NCBI GenBank assembly: GCA_001970955.1
Contig: MPUH01000897.1
Location: 1-30,296 of the forward strand
Origin: Stentor coeruleus
Lineage: Eukaryota > Ciliophora > Heterotrichea > Heterotrichida > Stentoridae
DNA length: 30,296 nt
Direction of reading: 5' to 3'
Positions 9,991 through 20,073 of the stretch are shown here, one piece after another (position 1 is the stretch's first letter; each line of letters starts with the position of its first letter). The notes below the pieces were generated by a model. The model had not been told where the DNA came from. It searched no databases and was given only the letters and a program-made list of their open reading frames with translations. Made by a program: the position numbers and the translations under genes.

Positions 9991-10992
9991 ATGGGAGAAG
10001 CAGAGCAGTCATTTAGTTCAATCACCATATCTAAAGCTTGTGCAAATATCGAAGCTGATCTGAGTAACCATTTGCCACCATGGAAAGAGTCATCTTTAAG
10101 TCAAAAAGTCCATATATCAATTTTATATTTCCTGATATGTCTTCCTGTAATAGTTCTTCTAAGTGTCGTCATAGGTGGATATATAATTTATGTGACTTTA
10201 TACATATACTACCTGATTGCAGATGGTGATGATACTCCTGAAATTTACTATTGGCATAGCGATACAGAAAAAGAAAATGCTCGTATCCGGGGAATTATTT
10301 TTCTAGTGATTCAAACTTGGTCTTTGTTTTGGTTTCTTATAAGCCATGGACGAGCTATGTTTACTGACCCAGGACAAATCCCAGACTCTCGTCAATGGGA
10401 AGTGCCAAGTGATGGTAATTCTGAAAGTAGTGAAGACCAAAAACGCTTAGCTGAACGTTCAAAAAAAGGATACTCACGCTCTTGTAATCACTGTAAAAAA
10501 AAGAAACCAGATCGTACTCATCACTGTCGACAATGTAATAGATGTAATCTCAAAATGGACCATCATTGCAATTGGATAGCAAATTGTGTGGGGTTTTTTA
10601 ATTACAAGTACTTTTTTGTTATGGTTTTCTATGGAAGTGTACTACTTGGGCTTTTTATTGCCACATTTTGGGAATGTGTTGTAGTTATACTTCATGATTC
10701 AGATTCTAGTACTGAGTTATGCCTTTTTGTAGTCTTAAGCTATTCTTTGATTAGTTTACTTGGAATTGCAGTTATTGGTTTCTGTTTTTTCCACATTTGG
10801 CAGATGAGAAATAATTATACAACGATTGAGTTTTGTGAGAAAAAACGTAAGGATGTGCCTGGGTATAATAAGTCTCCATTTGATCGTGGAGGATGGTATG
10901 AGAATTTTAAAGAGGCTTTAGGGGATAAACCTTGGATGTGGCTATTCCCAACTAATTATCGAACACCCGATGGTGGACTTTACTTCAAATAA
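9991..10992 (+). CDS. DHHC palmitoyltransferase
   Basis: 333 residues, one exon, ATG to TAA. It is a membrane S-acyltransferase that transfers palmitate from CoA to cysteines of proteins. It has two N-terminal membrane helices (about 41-76 and 100-118), then the D126-P-G motif and a cytosolic Cys-rich domain at 165-200 with the Zn-binding CCHC pattern and the catalytic D190-H-H-C193. A third helix pair follows (about 207-233 and 242-268), then the TTxE motif (T277-T-I-E280) and a short cytosolic tail ending near a [11 protein letters not shown] block that resembles the PaCCT region. All motifs needed for activity are present. The layout resembles animal ZDHHC2/15/20 and plant PATs; substrates are unknown. 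There are no ankyrin repeats. Confidence 0.95.
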   Translation: MGEAEQSFSSITISKACANIEADLSNHLPPWKESSLSQKVHISILYFLICLPVIVLLSVVIGGYIIYVTLYIYYLIADGDDTPEIYYWHSDTEKENARIRGIIFLVIQTWSLFWFLISHGRAMFTDPGQIPDSRQWEVPSDGNSESSEDQKRLAERSKKGYSRSCNHCKKKKPDRTHHCRQCNRCNLKMDHHCNWIANCVGFFNYKYFFVMVFYGSVLLGLFIATFWECVVVILHDSDSSTELCLFVVLSYSLISLLGIAVIGFCFFHIWQMRNNYTTIEFCEKKRKDVPGYNKSPFDRGGWYENFKEALGDKPWMWLFPTNYRTPDGGLYFK

Positions 10993-11727
10993 AGTAATTA
11001 GATATAGAAATTAATGACATTAGATGATGCTTGAATGTAAAAGTTTGAAAGAGCTTTGGATAATTTTGTAGGAATAAAGTTTAAAGCTTTGCTAAAGCTG
11101 GAAAGGAAAGAAACTTTAAACTTAGGGAATTGATTTAAAGAAAAATATTCAAAATTATTGTGGAATAGTTGATATATTTAGGAAATCGATTTATGTAGCT
11201 CGCTTTTATGCTTTCTTTAAATTGGATTTACATATTTTTTTACTTGTTAGTATTATTTGCAGTTTGAAAAATATGAATTTCAATATCATCTAGTTAAAAT
11301 ACTTGTATATAGTAAATTAAAATCTCTATATGCGAACCCAAATTTTTTTATTTCATTTGATTTCACTTCGAAAGACTACTTTTCACGAAATTTNGATTTC
11401 CTAATAACAATTCACTTTTCACGAAATTTATATCCTAATAACTATTCACTAATCTGCAATTTCACATTTCATAGTTTATAAAACTATTTTTATCACCTAG
11501 AAAAACTAAACCAAAAATAATTCCCACTGTGAGATTTTAGTTCAAAATAGCATAAATCCGCTACAAAAATATATATCAACAAATCAGTAATAATTAAAAT
11601 ACTCTTTATAAACATCATCATCTCAACATAAGCAAACTATTATTACAAAATTGTATTTTAAAAATAATGTCGAAAAACTAATATCAATCAAATCAAGCAA
11701 TCTTTTAAAATACAATTTTGAATCTGA
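10993..11727. other. Intergenic region, no intact gene
   Basis: The first ~260 bases are G-rich and C-poor (3' flank of the DHHC gene). From about 11460 the composition switches to C-rich and G-poor, as before other genes in this window. An open stretch around 11257-11481 starts at TTG and runs through an N, so I do not treat it as a gene. Confidence 0.6.
11378..11429. repeat. Short (16-bp) duplication near a single N
   Basis: Bases 11378-11393, directly before N at 11394, recur at 11414-11429. The overlap is shorter than at the other joins and does not start right after the N, so the join may be a poorly resolved local repeat. TCCTAATAAC also occurs twice nearby. Confidence 0.6.
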
Positions 11728-12030
11728 CAAGATTTTAAGGATAATAATACAATTTTTCAAAACAGTTCTTTATTTACTATTGTAAAAAAGCCAAAATCTA
11801 AAGAAATCAAAAGCAAAATGCTTCCTCCTTAGCTGCAACTATTTGATATTAATTAGAAATATGTAAAAAACTATGTTTCTAATCTTTCTGATCTAATATC
11901 ACAAAATGTTAAAAGAAATGCTTCAAGGATTATTTCTTCTTCGAAATTCAAACCAAAACTTAGAAAAATGTTCCGTGAAATAGAGGAAAATATAAAGGAA
12001 AATAATCATTTTGATAAACTAGCAAATTAG
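11728..12030 (+). pseudogene. Broken third copy of the small PW/FSD/VKR protein family
   Basis: This frame is open from 11728 to a TAG at 12028-12030 apart from TAG codons at 11830-11832 and 11854-11856. Across both stops it keeps the order of the two intact relatives: KKPKSK, PP-stop-LQ where the gene at 14768 has PPWMQ, then NLSDLISQNVKRNAS against NFSDFMS-LAVKRNAS, then FR and an acidic or basic helix. The first stop replaces the Trp codon (TGG to TAG). Neither stop can be removed as a 15- or 16-nt GT...AG intron, and no ATG is found at the expected start. The sequence between the stops has no frameshift. I read it as a recently decayed duplicate; readthrough or sequence error cannot be excluded. 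Confidence 0.6.
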
Positions 12031-12146
12031 TGATTTTTCATGCGAAATTAAAGTTGTATTACTGTAATAAACACAACTATACAAAAAAATGTATTTATAG
12101 TATAAAAGGGGCATTTTTTAAGCATAAGATAAAGATAAATCAAGAG

Positions 12147-12287
12147 TTTATTTGGTAAAAGATAAGATTTTAGATAAAGTCAACAGATTTATATAGTAAA
12201 TTTAATTTCCCTAAAANTTTATTTGGTAAAAGATAAGATTTTAGATAAAGTCAACAGATTTATATAGTAAATTTAATTTCCCTAAAA
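12147..12287. repeat. 70-bp direct duplication around a single N (assembly join)
   Basis: Bases 12147-12216 equal 12218-12287 with N at 12217. Confidence 0.93.
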
Positions 12288-12417
12288 ATTTCGAGGAAGC
12301 ATAAAAAATATATTTAATTATCTGAAATATAAATGCTTAACTTTTCATTTTAGATATCCTTCCTTTAATAGACTCTCCCATATGCTTTAAAATAAGTGAA
12401 ACAAATACAATCTTAGA

Positions 12418-12442
12418 TTTATTATTTTGAATTGATATAAAA
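12418..12442. repeat. Dispersed 25-nt sequence, copy 1
   Basis: Exact 25-nt match to 20470-20494, centred on TTTTGAATTGATATAAAA. Both copies are intergenic. Confidence 0.7.
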
Positions 12443-13264
12443 TGTAACCAACTTTAAAAAAATGCCTTATTATGTTTATAATCTCTACTTATTTCTATAT
12501 AATTTTGCCAATTAACTACTAGGGCTTTGATTTTTATATGCCCAAATGTATTTTCTAGTGATTTCTTCATAATAAAATTCGAATAATTGCATACAATAAT
12601 ATACTTTTAGGTTTTCTGCCTTTTAGAAATTATATTTATCATAAAACCTGCAGGGGTTAATTTTTACGATTCAAGTTTTACACTTTACTTTTACATATCT
12701 CACCCTATATATGGCAAATTTTTGAGATAATAATTATCTTTTTCTGATGAGCTTCACTAATTAGGACTTTTATCTCTCCTTCAATTTTTATTCTTAAATC
12801 CCTTAGTTTTAAATCTATAAAGTCAAAAACGTTTTGTTATTGAAAATTAAAGTCTTTATTAGATATAGGATTTCTGATTTGATTCAGGTCAACATAAACT
12901 AAAAAATGTATTTGCTTAATATTTTAATCTAAAGCATATTTACATAATAAAATTTACTACAATTCTTATGGTAGGATAAATTATCATTAGTTATTTGAAT
13001 GCCTTTTGAATACCTTTTGAGTCTTTCTTAGTTTATGTATTTAATATTTATAGTTTCATGATGTTTAGTAACGCTTAAATCTTGTTTTATTCCTTTTCTT
13101 CTTTATAACCCAAATGCTGTAATATAAATTATTATGTTTTTATTAATAGAATGCCTCATGGATATGCATAAAACTACTTTCTATTGATTATTGTAAACTA
13201 ATTTATACTTGTATTTATTTGAAAAACTATAAATTTTAGTTTGAGGCGAATTAGCTTAATGATA

Positions 13265-13648
13265 TTAAATATTATCAAGAGTATATACTTGTTGCAGCCG
13301 AAATAATTTTCTGTGGTTTTTATGCTTTTCTTTAAACTCACACTCGCGAAATTGTATTCCCAATGTAGTCTGTACCAAATCATGGGATAACTCTTTAGAT
13401 AAATGCCTTTTAACTTTAGTAGACATTAAGTCTGAGAAAGAAAACCCAGACTTATTTTCTTTTGGTTTAATTTCGTAATATTGGTGCCATGGTGCCTTAG
13501 GATTATCTCTAATAATTAAATGCTTTCTGTCCCTTTTAATAATCAAATCACTTTTTAATGGAGTTAGATGCGAATAGCTTTCGTTTATGCCTCCTAGCCT
13601 CTTATTTTGAACTTTACAGTGAAAAGATTTAATCTCAGCTATTTTCAT
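13265..13648 (-). CDS. Small unrecognised protein (PW/FSD/VKR family), copy A
   Basis: 127 residues, ATG to TAA, basic (many Lys, Arg and His). It is a clear relative of the gene at 14768: both have a Pro-Trp pair (residues 53-54 here), then about 16 residues later FSDLMSTKVKR (71-81; the relative has FSDFMS-LAVKR), then FRECEFKEKHK (100-110; the relative has FRCNELKQKHE), a Leu-rich helix and a closing Tyr. The N-terminal 40 residues differ. There is no signal peptide, membrane segment or known catalytic motif, and I cannot name a function. The conserved block with PW and a basic helix suggests a small binding module. It stands alone in a gene-poor region and points away from copy B. Confidence 0.7.
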   Translation of the reverse strand: MKIAEIKSFHCKVQNKRLGGINESYSHLTPLKSDLIIKRDRKHLIIRDNPKAPWHQYYEIKPKENKSGFSFSDLMSTKVKRHLSKELSHDLVQTTLGIQFRECEFKEKHKNHRKLFRLQQVYTLDNI

Positions 13649-14767
13649 ATTATAAAACCATTAATAAATGTAACCAACTATAAATAATGATAAACATTTT
13701 ACTTTTTTAAAGTATTTTTTTAGGTATATAAATATATTGTTTAGTGGAATTTTAGTGCTGTAATTGTGTATTTTGATTAAATATAATGAATATCCTATAG
13801 AAAATGAAAGTATTTAAGTTTTATTTGATCAGAGTTTGTAAGGTATAATAAAAATTTAATAGTTTCTATTTGATATGAAATTTGCTTTCCAAATTTTTTT
13901 TACATGATTACTACTTTAAGCTTTTTCACTTTAAAGCAAAAGTGAATTACTCACATGCATTATCACCTGAGAAAATTCAATTAGCATCTATAGAATTATC
14001 ATAATAAAATTATATCATAAAAGAATTCAGGTTATCTCTAATTTTTGCGGCAAATTCTAATAAGCATAGGGTACAAAATCATTCTTATAAAGTGGATACT
14101 CCTATAATATTCATAGTAAACTTAATATTTGAATATATGAATCTTTAATCTCTAGTTTCTCTATAATTCGCAGTGATCCTCAGAGTTTACTTAGTATTTT
14201 CTCAGTATCCTCGAGATTTTCTTGTTTTTTGCTTATACCTAACTTTATGCTATATCAGAATAAATCTTATAGTAAAATCCAGCATTCCAGAGACTTTTTT
14301 ATAATTTTTGATATTAAATAGCATATAAAAGACCATTTCTATAAAGGTTGTTCTTTGTAACTAGTTGAAGGTTAATGATTGATGAGGCTACAATATTCAT
14401 TTGATTTTTGTGCTGAAAAATTTAAGTATATATCCTTGATATAGAAAATTATGTTTAATTTTAATATAAAATATAGTAATGATTCGAAAATCAAGTAAAA
14501 ATTTAAAATATTATTAGTAAAGAATAAAAATAGTATAATGAATAATAAAATCTGCACAAGATTTCATTGTAAGCAAGCAGTAGTAGAAAGTAATTGTTTA
14601 GTTTTTATTGCTAAATTTTAGATTTCATTGAAAACAAGTAGTAGAAAATAATTACTCAGTTTTTATTACTAAAATTTTATAAAAGGAAGAATATATTATA
14701 AATAGTAAAGTATAATTTTCCAATTGTCATGAATTAAACCATATTATTATATTCCCAATCTAATAAA
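13649..14767. other. Divergent intergenic region between family copies A and B
   Basis: AT-rich with no coding frame. It contains an imperfect ~60-bp tandem repeat at 14559-14678, about 90 bp before copy B, and must hold the promoters of both copies. Confidence 0.6.
14559..14678. repeat. Imperfect ~60-bp tandem duplication upstream of copy B
   Basis: The unit at 14559-14619 recurs with scattered changes at 14620-14678. Both begin AGATTTCATTG, contain AGTAGAAA and GTTTTTATT-CTAAA, and end in a T-rich run. It has no N, so unlike the joins it is a natural tandem repeat. Confidence 0.75.
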
Positions 14768-15201
14768 ATGTACCCTAAAATATCAAAGATTTCTTGGTTT
14801 CCTGAAGACTACAAATTCGGAGAGTCCTGCAAAAAACTAGTGACTAAGAAAACAAGTATTTACGAGAAAAAAGACTTTTACATTCGAAAAGAGCCTAAAG
14901 CAAAAATTATTAAAAACCATCCTATACCTCCATGGATGCAGGCAATAGATATTACTCCACATTTTGACAAAAANCTATACCTCCATGGATGCAGGCAATA
15001 GATATTACTCCACATTTTGACAAAAAAAGTGCTGCGAATTTCTCAGATTTTATGTCATTGGCAGTAAAAAGAAATGCTTCACTTATTCTAGAACCTTCTA
15101 AGCATAAAGCTAAGATCAAAGTTCATTTTAGATGTAATGAGCTAAAACAAAAACATGAAAAGCTTTTAAATTTATGTAAAGCATATAACAAAGCAAAATA
15201 A
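14768..15201 (+). CDS. Small unrecognised protein (PW/FSD/VKR family), copy B, split by an assembly join
   Basis: As written the frame from ATG 14768 breaks at the N at 14974. Bases 14922-14973 are repeated exactly at 14975-15026, so 53 extra nucleotides shift the frame. Counting the duplicate once gives one continuous frame of 126 residues ending at TAA 15199-15201. The protein is basic and aligns with copy A: Pro-Trp at 55-56, FSDFMS at 74-79, VKR at 82-84, FR at 103-104 and a KQKHEKLL helix. No known domain. The nearly identical length (126 against 127) supports the collapsed reading. Confidence 0.72.
14922..15026. repeat. 52-bp direct duplication around a single N inside a coding region
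   Basis: Bases 14922-14973 equal 14975-15026 with N at 14974. The 53-nt excess is not a multiple of three and breaks the gene. Confidence 0.94.
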
Positions 15202-16737
15202 TCCTACTTAAAGTTAAAATTATTATAATTTTCATCTTAGCTTAGTTTCTTTGGAAATCTTAAAAAACTCTCTAAAAATGAAACCGCAGTTTTTCCTTTT
15301 AAAGGTTCTTAAATATATATTATTACTAAAATTTCTAAATATTTATAGATACTTGAAAGTAACATTTTGATATGATCTTTTATTTAAAAGCTAAAAAAAT
15401 CAATTTTTTATTAACTCCATCTATAGTTATTCCTTACTAGTCTTATAAATATATGACATCTATATTAAATAGAAATTTTAGAGCTTGATTCATATATCTT
15501 GAAAACAAAAAAGTTTAAAGAGTTGAAATTTGCATTATCTCTAAGATTATTATTTATGAATATCTTCTATAGTATGATAAAAAATATTTTATAACTAAAG
15601 TATTAAAATAAAGAAAATACTAATAACTCATTATGCTGATTGTAATTTCAATAAAAAAATAAAGCATAGTAGTTTTTATAAAAAGCATTAAGAATTTCCT
15701 TCAATTTGCAATATACACACAAATTATTTCAAAAATCCAGGGCTAAATTAAAGTAAAAATATAAACTCACCTGATTTTCTAATTTTTTTTAGGCTTGAGA
15801 ATTATGCTTAAAAAGTTTCGGGATATTCGAAAAATTTGAGTCTTTATATGCCGACTTAGTGTTTTTATCAATATCTTTTCTACCTTTTTATTAAGTGAAA
15901 TTTAGGAACTGGAACCAAAATTTTTTCTTGTATGAATAAAGGAAAGTTTTAACAAGACAGGCATGTTAGAGTAAGATTAATCTAACAATAAAACCTTAGG
16001 TAGCCTAAAAAGTTATATGAATTCCTTGATATTTAGATGTTCATGAGTAATATTTTAAAGCCTCTGGTATTTAGGTTTAAACTTTATAGTAATCAGGTGA
16101 ATGGAAGATTTTTGGCGTAGAAAAACTGAAATATCTCTGAGAGACTTAAACTTAAGTGCAGTGTGCTTACGTTGACAATAAACAGGAGATAGAGGTAAAG
16201 TTTTAAAATATAGGCTAATAATTTTAATAATGTATAGTACTATTTTACAATATATTTTTAGCTTTTTACAATTATTTAAGAATTCTAATTACTCCTTGTA
16301 TTTAAAACTTATAAAAAAACATAAGGCTCATTAAATCTCAACAGTCTTTGCTAAAATCAGTTAGTGTAGTGGACCTATTTCGAAAGGAAAAGTAAATGAT
16401 CTTGTTAGTTTAAACTATTTATAAAAAAAATAAATAATCATGTGAATTAAAGGTTTAATATCTGTTATAGAATTTCTTAAACGAGTTAATGTGCAGTAAT
16501 AGTTATAATTAATACACACTTTAAAGTATCTTTATTAATTAAATCATCTAAAAAAATATCAAACTAAATAATTTCAATTCACATCAAAACCCCATTTCTC
16601 ATCATTTACTCTAAGCAACACCTAAATATACAAGCATAACGCATTTTATTCTTATAATTAATCCCAACTAATTTATTAAATCCTCTAAAAAAAATACAAA
16701 ACCCTCTTACAAATATCTTAATCTAATCAATCTCTAC
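15202..16737. other. Long convergent intergenic region, no gene seen
   Basis: AT-rich with no open frame of note and no tRNA-like B box that I could find. Bases 16561-16740 contain 43 C and 3 G on the plus strand. They lie in the 3' flank of the RalGAP gene, so its sense strand is G-rich there. Confidence 0.6.
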
Positions 16738-19700
16738 CTAAGCCCCTAATTTCATATCTTTATCATTGATATTCATAAATAAAATATCTGTAATATTAGA
16801 CTGCTTTTCATTAAACCCATTAGTAAAGCATTCTTCTATCATATTAACCCTTCTTCTCCAAGCTGTATACCTAGTAATAAAATCATGTTGTAAATTATAA
16901 ATAGTAAACAATAAAAGTTTAGGCAAATGTTTTAATGTCACTATCATTTTATCCATAAGTGGTCCTTGTTTTTCTAAAGGAACTTTTAAATTCACATTGA
17001 TTAATCCATTTCCAATAGGTGTTAAAACAACACAATATGTTTTGTTTAATTCAATATTATTGAAAATACTTGGAGTTTTATTAGAATATCTATCATTATG
17101 TCGTTCATTCCAAATGACAATATTTTTATATTTATCCAATATCTCATTCAATGTAATTTTAATATCATATTGACATAAAGCTGGAGATACAACAACACTA
17201 CGTAAAAATGCATGGCTTTTAAATAAACAAGAACGAAATCTCATTAATTGTGGGTTACAATAATAAGGATATTCTCCTTGCCCTGTTATTAATGTACCGA
17301 AAGATTTCAGGAATTCTTGGAACTCTTCAGAATAATAAGCAGATGATGATAAATAAATGTTTTCTTGAGCATCAGGTGTTGGAAGGTAGATGACTGGGAA
17401 TATAACTAAAGGTTTAATACTTTGCATGTCGATTTTTTGAAATAATGATTTTGATGCTTTATTTTGAGGATGAATCATGTTTAAAGTATTGATATCTAAA
17501 TATCCTAGTTCAGAAACGAATCTTCTGAAGATTTTAAATTTTGCTGAATCAATATTAGATTCTTCGGTTTCTGTAGTTTTTCTATTTTTGATATCTTTAT
17601 AGAAAATCGGTTTGGTTTTAGAGTTGTTTTTGAAATCAGTTTGGATTTGTTTTTGTTTGTCGAAGTATTTTTTAATAGTTTGAAAAGAGGAAAAATCATT
17701 TCCTAAATATTCTTCGGTGTTAACTTGGGTGTTTGGGTGTTTTTGATATTGGATTTCTTGAGTTATAATGTTTAGGTTAGTCATTTGCAAATTGAGAGAC
17801 TTTTTTTGCATCCGATCTCTAACTTCAGTGATTTTCCATATGTAGCTTCCAATGTGGTTTTTGATATGTAGGATAACATAATTGTCCATTTCTTCAGCTG
17901 TAAAAACAGCGTGTTCAGTGTTAAATAAGTCTTTTCGCATATTCAAGTCTTGTTTTCTACTCCAAAGACCGATAGATTCTGGCTGATTAAAAGCGTTTAA
18001 TAACAATTCCTTTAAAAAATCATTAAAATTCGGGTATTTATCATAAATTTTCGTATAATCCAGTTTTTTCAGCATCTGGCTTTTGATTTCCTGGTCAAAA
18101 AACACCGGAGGGAACGCTATAATCCAATCTGTTATACACAAAAGCAACCTACAAACAGTCTCTTCATTACTTTTCCCTTTATGAGGAATCAACGAAAGCA
18201 TGATTTTCACATTTGTTTTAATAACATCTATTGAAGGCTTAGACCTATCAATAAGATATGGAATCATCCCAATACAATTTAAAAGCGCAAAATAATTTAT
18301 CCTTGAATTCTCCTCTAAAGATCCTAATCTATTAACTAATCCTCTTAACAAAGAGTTAATAGTCCCTGAATCATTATCTAAACATGTAACATAACTACAT
18401 ATTATCCATGTTAATAAAAGCAAACTATTTTCATCTCGATCTGCTAAATGTATAAGAAATATACTTGCTAAATTATTTGCAAGTTTGTGTCCAAGATAAA
18501 TTTCAGAAATGTTAGAAAATATTAGAAAGATTTCAAAACAGTGTCTTTTAGTTTCGATTTCTAAATGGTTTTCGTTAAGGGTATCTATGATGAATTGTAA
18601 AAAACTAAAGTTTTCAAGGATTAGTTCAATAATTTTTATGTTTGTTTTTGGGAGACCAGAAAAGTTTATTATGATTTCGTTACAGGTTTTTAGGTTTTTC
18701 TTTAGGATTTCATAAAACATTCTAATAGAGAACTTTTCTAAGTCGAATTGGGATGCAGGACCTTTAGCTCTTGCAAGGATTTTGCAAATCATTCCTATTG
18801 CCTCAGCTCTTTCTAGTTCAGTGTAAATAGAATTATGTTTTGTTATCCCAAATAGCCATGAACCAAAAAGTTCAAAAATCCCTGAAATAGAGGGTATAGG
18901 GATTCTATCACGTATCGCTAAATAGTCTTTTATTGGATTGTTTTTAGATGCTAAACTAGAATCTTGTAATGAACTCGAAAAGCCTACTTTAGATTCATGT
19001 ATAAAAATTGACGATAACAGTTTATAATAATCTTGAAGACTTAATGGGGTCTGATTACATAATATCATCTCTTTATTTGCAGTACCTTTCGGTTTAATAT
19101 TTTTATTATATAAATCACAAGCTTTCAGAAACTGGTTTATAACTTTGTTTATCCCAATTATCAATGCAACTCTAGAATCCAAAGACTTATCCTGATAGTT
19201 TTTATTACTTAAAAAAATCCTCAGAAGTCTATACCAAAAATACAGCACCTGTTCATTATCTACTTTTGGGGCAAAAATCATTTGAGCCTCATTTAAACTT
19301 TCATGTTCATAAAACTTCACAATAAACTGTTTATCAAACTTCCCATACAAAACATTTACAACCCTTTTCGTCAATCCTAAAACAACATTATTCCAACTTA
19401 TAATCACCCAAGGATTGTCTATATAATTATACATCATTTTATCTAAATCTTCCCATAACTGTTTATCTCTAGTATTTGAAAGTAGCCACACTTGAAATAA
19501 TATTTTTAAAGTTTGTTGGCTAAGTAATTCTGCAATCCTAATGTTTTTTAATACTTCTTCCGTCATTTTAAATAAAAGTTTTAATAAACAAAGCAAAGTT
19601 TCTTGTTCTAAATTTTTGCTGTTAATAAACTCACAAATAATCTTTAGTATTTCTAAGCAGACATCAACTTGCTTTAAAGATTCATTTTGTTGTAAGAAAG

Positions 19701-20073
19701 CTAAAGAAAAATGACATAGAATTTCTCTTTGGTAATACCCTAAATTATTCTGGAGAAATGGAGGTGCTAATATAGGATTCAAAAGCCATTCTTTATAGAT
19801 TTCAATCGAGTTCATAATTGTATTAAAAAATTTTCTTGGAGGAAGTGAGAATGAATACCCAAGGCATTCCATAGCCCAGTTTAAATGGAATTCGGTTTTT
19901 AGGCATTTGAATCCTTGTATTGAAAGATCTTGAACAAAATTCTCTACTACAATAGTTCGAGATTTGGGTTCTGTTAGGATATCGTTGAGGAGGTTGGTTG
20001 AATAACGCTTTTTAATGTAAGGCTCATCAGATTGTCGCTGGAATTCTTCGGGAGTAAAATTTGATAAGTACAT
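16738..20073 (-). CDS. RALGAPB: RalGAP beta-subunit homologue
   Basis: 1111 residues, one exon, ATG to TAG. It matches animal RALGAPB along its length, though it is about a quarter shorter. N-terminal landmarks are AMECLGYSFSLP (animal TMEVICYGLTLP), LFQVWLLSNTR, the Ser-Trp-Asn block followed by LTKRVVNVLYG, then LFGSWLF and ERAEAIGMICKI. A helical-repeat middle follows. From about residue 849 there is a Rap/Ral-GAP-like domain with FRRFVSELGYL, FQEFLKSFGTLI, IVIWNERHND and VNLKVPLEKQGPLMD, then a family-typical basic end with ITDIL. In animals this subunit pairs with a catalytic alpha subunit to inactivate Ral GTPases at membranes, downstream of insulin/Akt signalling. The Lys-His-Ile-Gly-Asn-Asp 'Asn thumb' box of active GAPs is not seen, as expected for the beta subunit. 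The ciliate target GTPase is unknown. Confidence 0.9.
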   Translation of the reverse strand: MYLSNFTPEEFQRQSDEPYIKKRYSTNLLNDILTEPKSRTIVVENFVQDLSIQGFKCLKTEFHLNWAMECLGYSFSLPPRKFFNTIMNSIEIYKEWLLNPILAPPFLQNNLGYYQREILCHFSLAFLQQNESLKQVDVCLEILKIICEFINSKNLEQETLLCLLKLLFKMTEEVLKNIRIAELLSQQTLKILFQVWLLSNTRDKQLWEDLDKMMYNYIDNPWVIISWNNVVLGLTKRVVNVLYGKFDKQFIVKFYEHESLNEAQMIFAPKVDNEQVLYFWYRLLRIFLSNKNYQDKSLDSRVALIIGINKVINQFLKACDLYNKNIKPKGTANKEMILCNQTPLSLQDYYKLLSSIFIHESKVGFSSSLQDSSLASKNNPIKDYLAIRDRIPIPSISGIFELFGSWLFGITKHNSIYTELERAEAIGMICKILARAKGPASQFDLEKFSIRMFYEILKKNLKTCNEIIINFSGLPKTNIKIIELILENFSFLQFIIDTLNENHLEIETKRHCFEIFLIFSNISEIYLGHKLANNLASIFLIHLADRDENSLLLLTWIICSYVTCLDNDSGTINSLLRGLVNRLGSLEENSRINYFALLNCIGMIPYLIDRSKPSIDVIKTNVKIMLSLIPHKGKSNEETVCRLLLCITDWIIAFPPVFFDQEIKSQMLKKLDYTKIYDKYPNFNDFLKELLLNAFNQPESIGLWSRKQDLNMRKDLFNTEHAVFTAEEMDNYVILHIKNHIGSYIWKITEVRDRMQKKSLNLQMTNLNIITQEIQYQKHPNTQVNTEEYLGNDFSSFQTIKKYFDKQKQIQTDFKNNSKTKPIFYKDIKNRKTTETEESNIDSAKFKIFRRFVSELGYLDINTLNMIHPQNKASKSLFQKIDMQSIKPLVIFPVIYLPTPDAQENIYLSSSAYYSEEFQEFLKSFGTLITGQGEYPYYCNPQLMRFRSCLFKSHAFLRSVVVSPALCQYDIKITLNEILDKYKNIVIWNERHNDRYSNKTPSIFNNIELNKTYCVVLTPIGNGLINVNLKVPLEKQGPLMDKMIVTLKHLPKLLLFTIYNLQHDFITRYTAWRRRVNMIEECFTNGFNEKQSNITDILFMNINDKDMKLGA

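Larger units (their letters stand above)
12031..13264. other. Intergenic region, no gene seen
   Basis: AT-rich with stops in all frames. It contains the 70-bp duplicated join at 12147-12287 and one copy of a 25-nt sequence also found at 20470-20494. A short minus-strand open stretch around 12740-12860 is protein-like but matches nothing recognised. Confidence 0.6.

Noticed and set aside
11257..11481. 74-codon plus-strand frame
   Set aside because: Starts with TTG, crosses an N and a duplicated segment, and has the composition of intergenic AT-rich DNA.
10993..16737. tRNA, CRISPR or transposon in the gene-poor region
   Set aside because: I looked for tRNA B-box-like GGTTCRA strings, evenly spaced repeats and transposase motifs on both strands and found none convincing.
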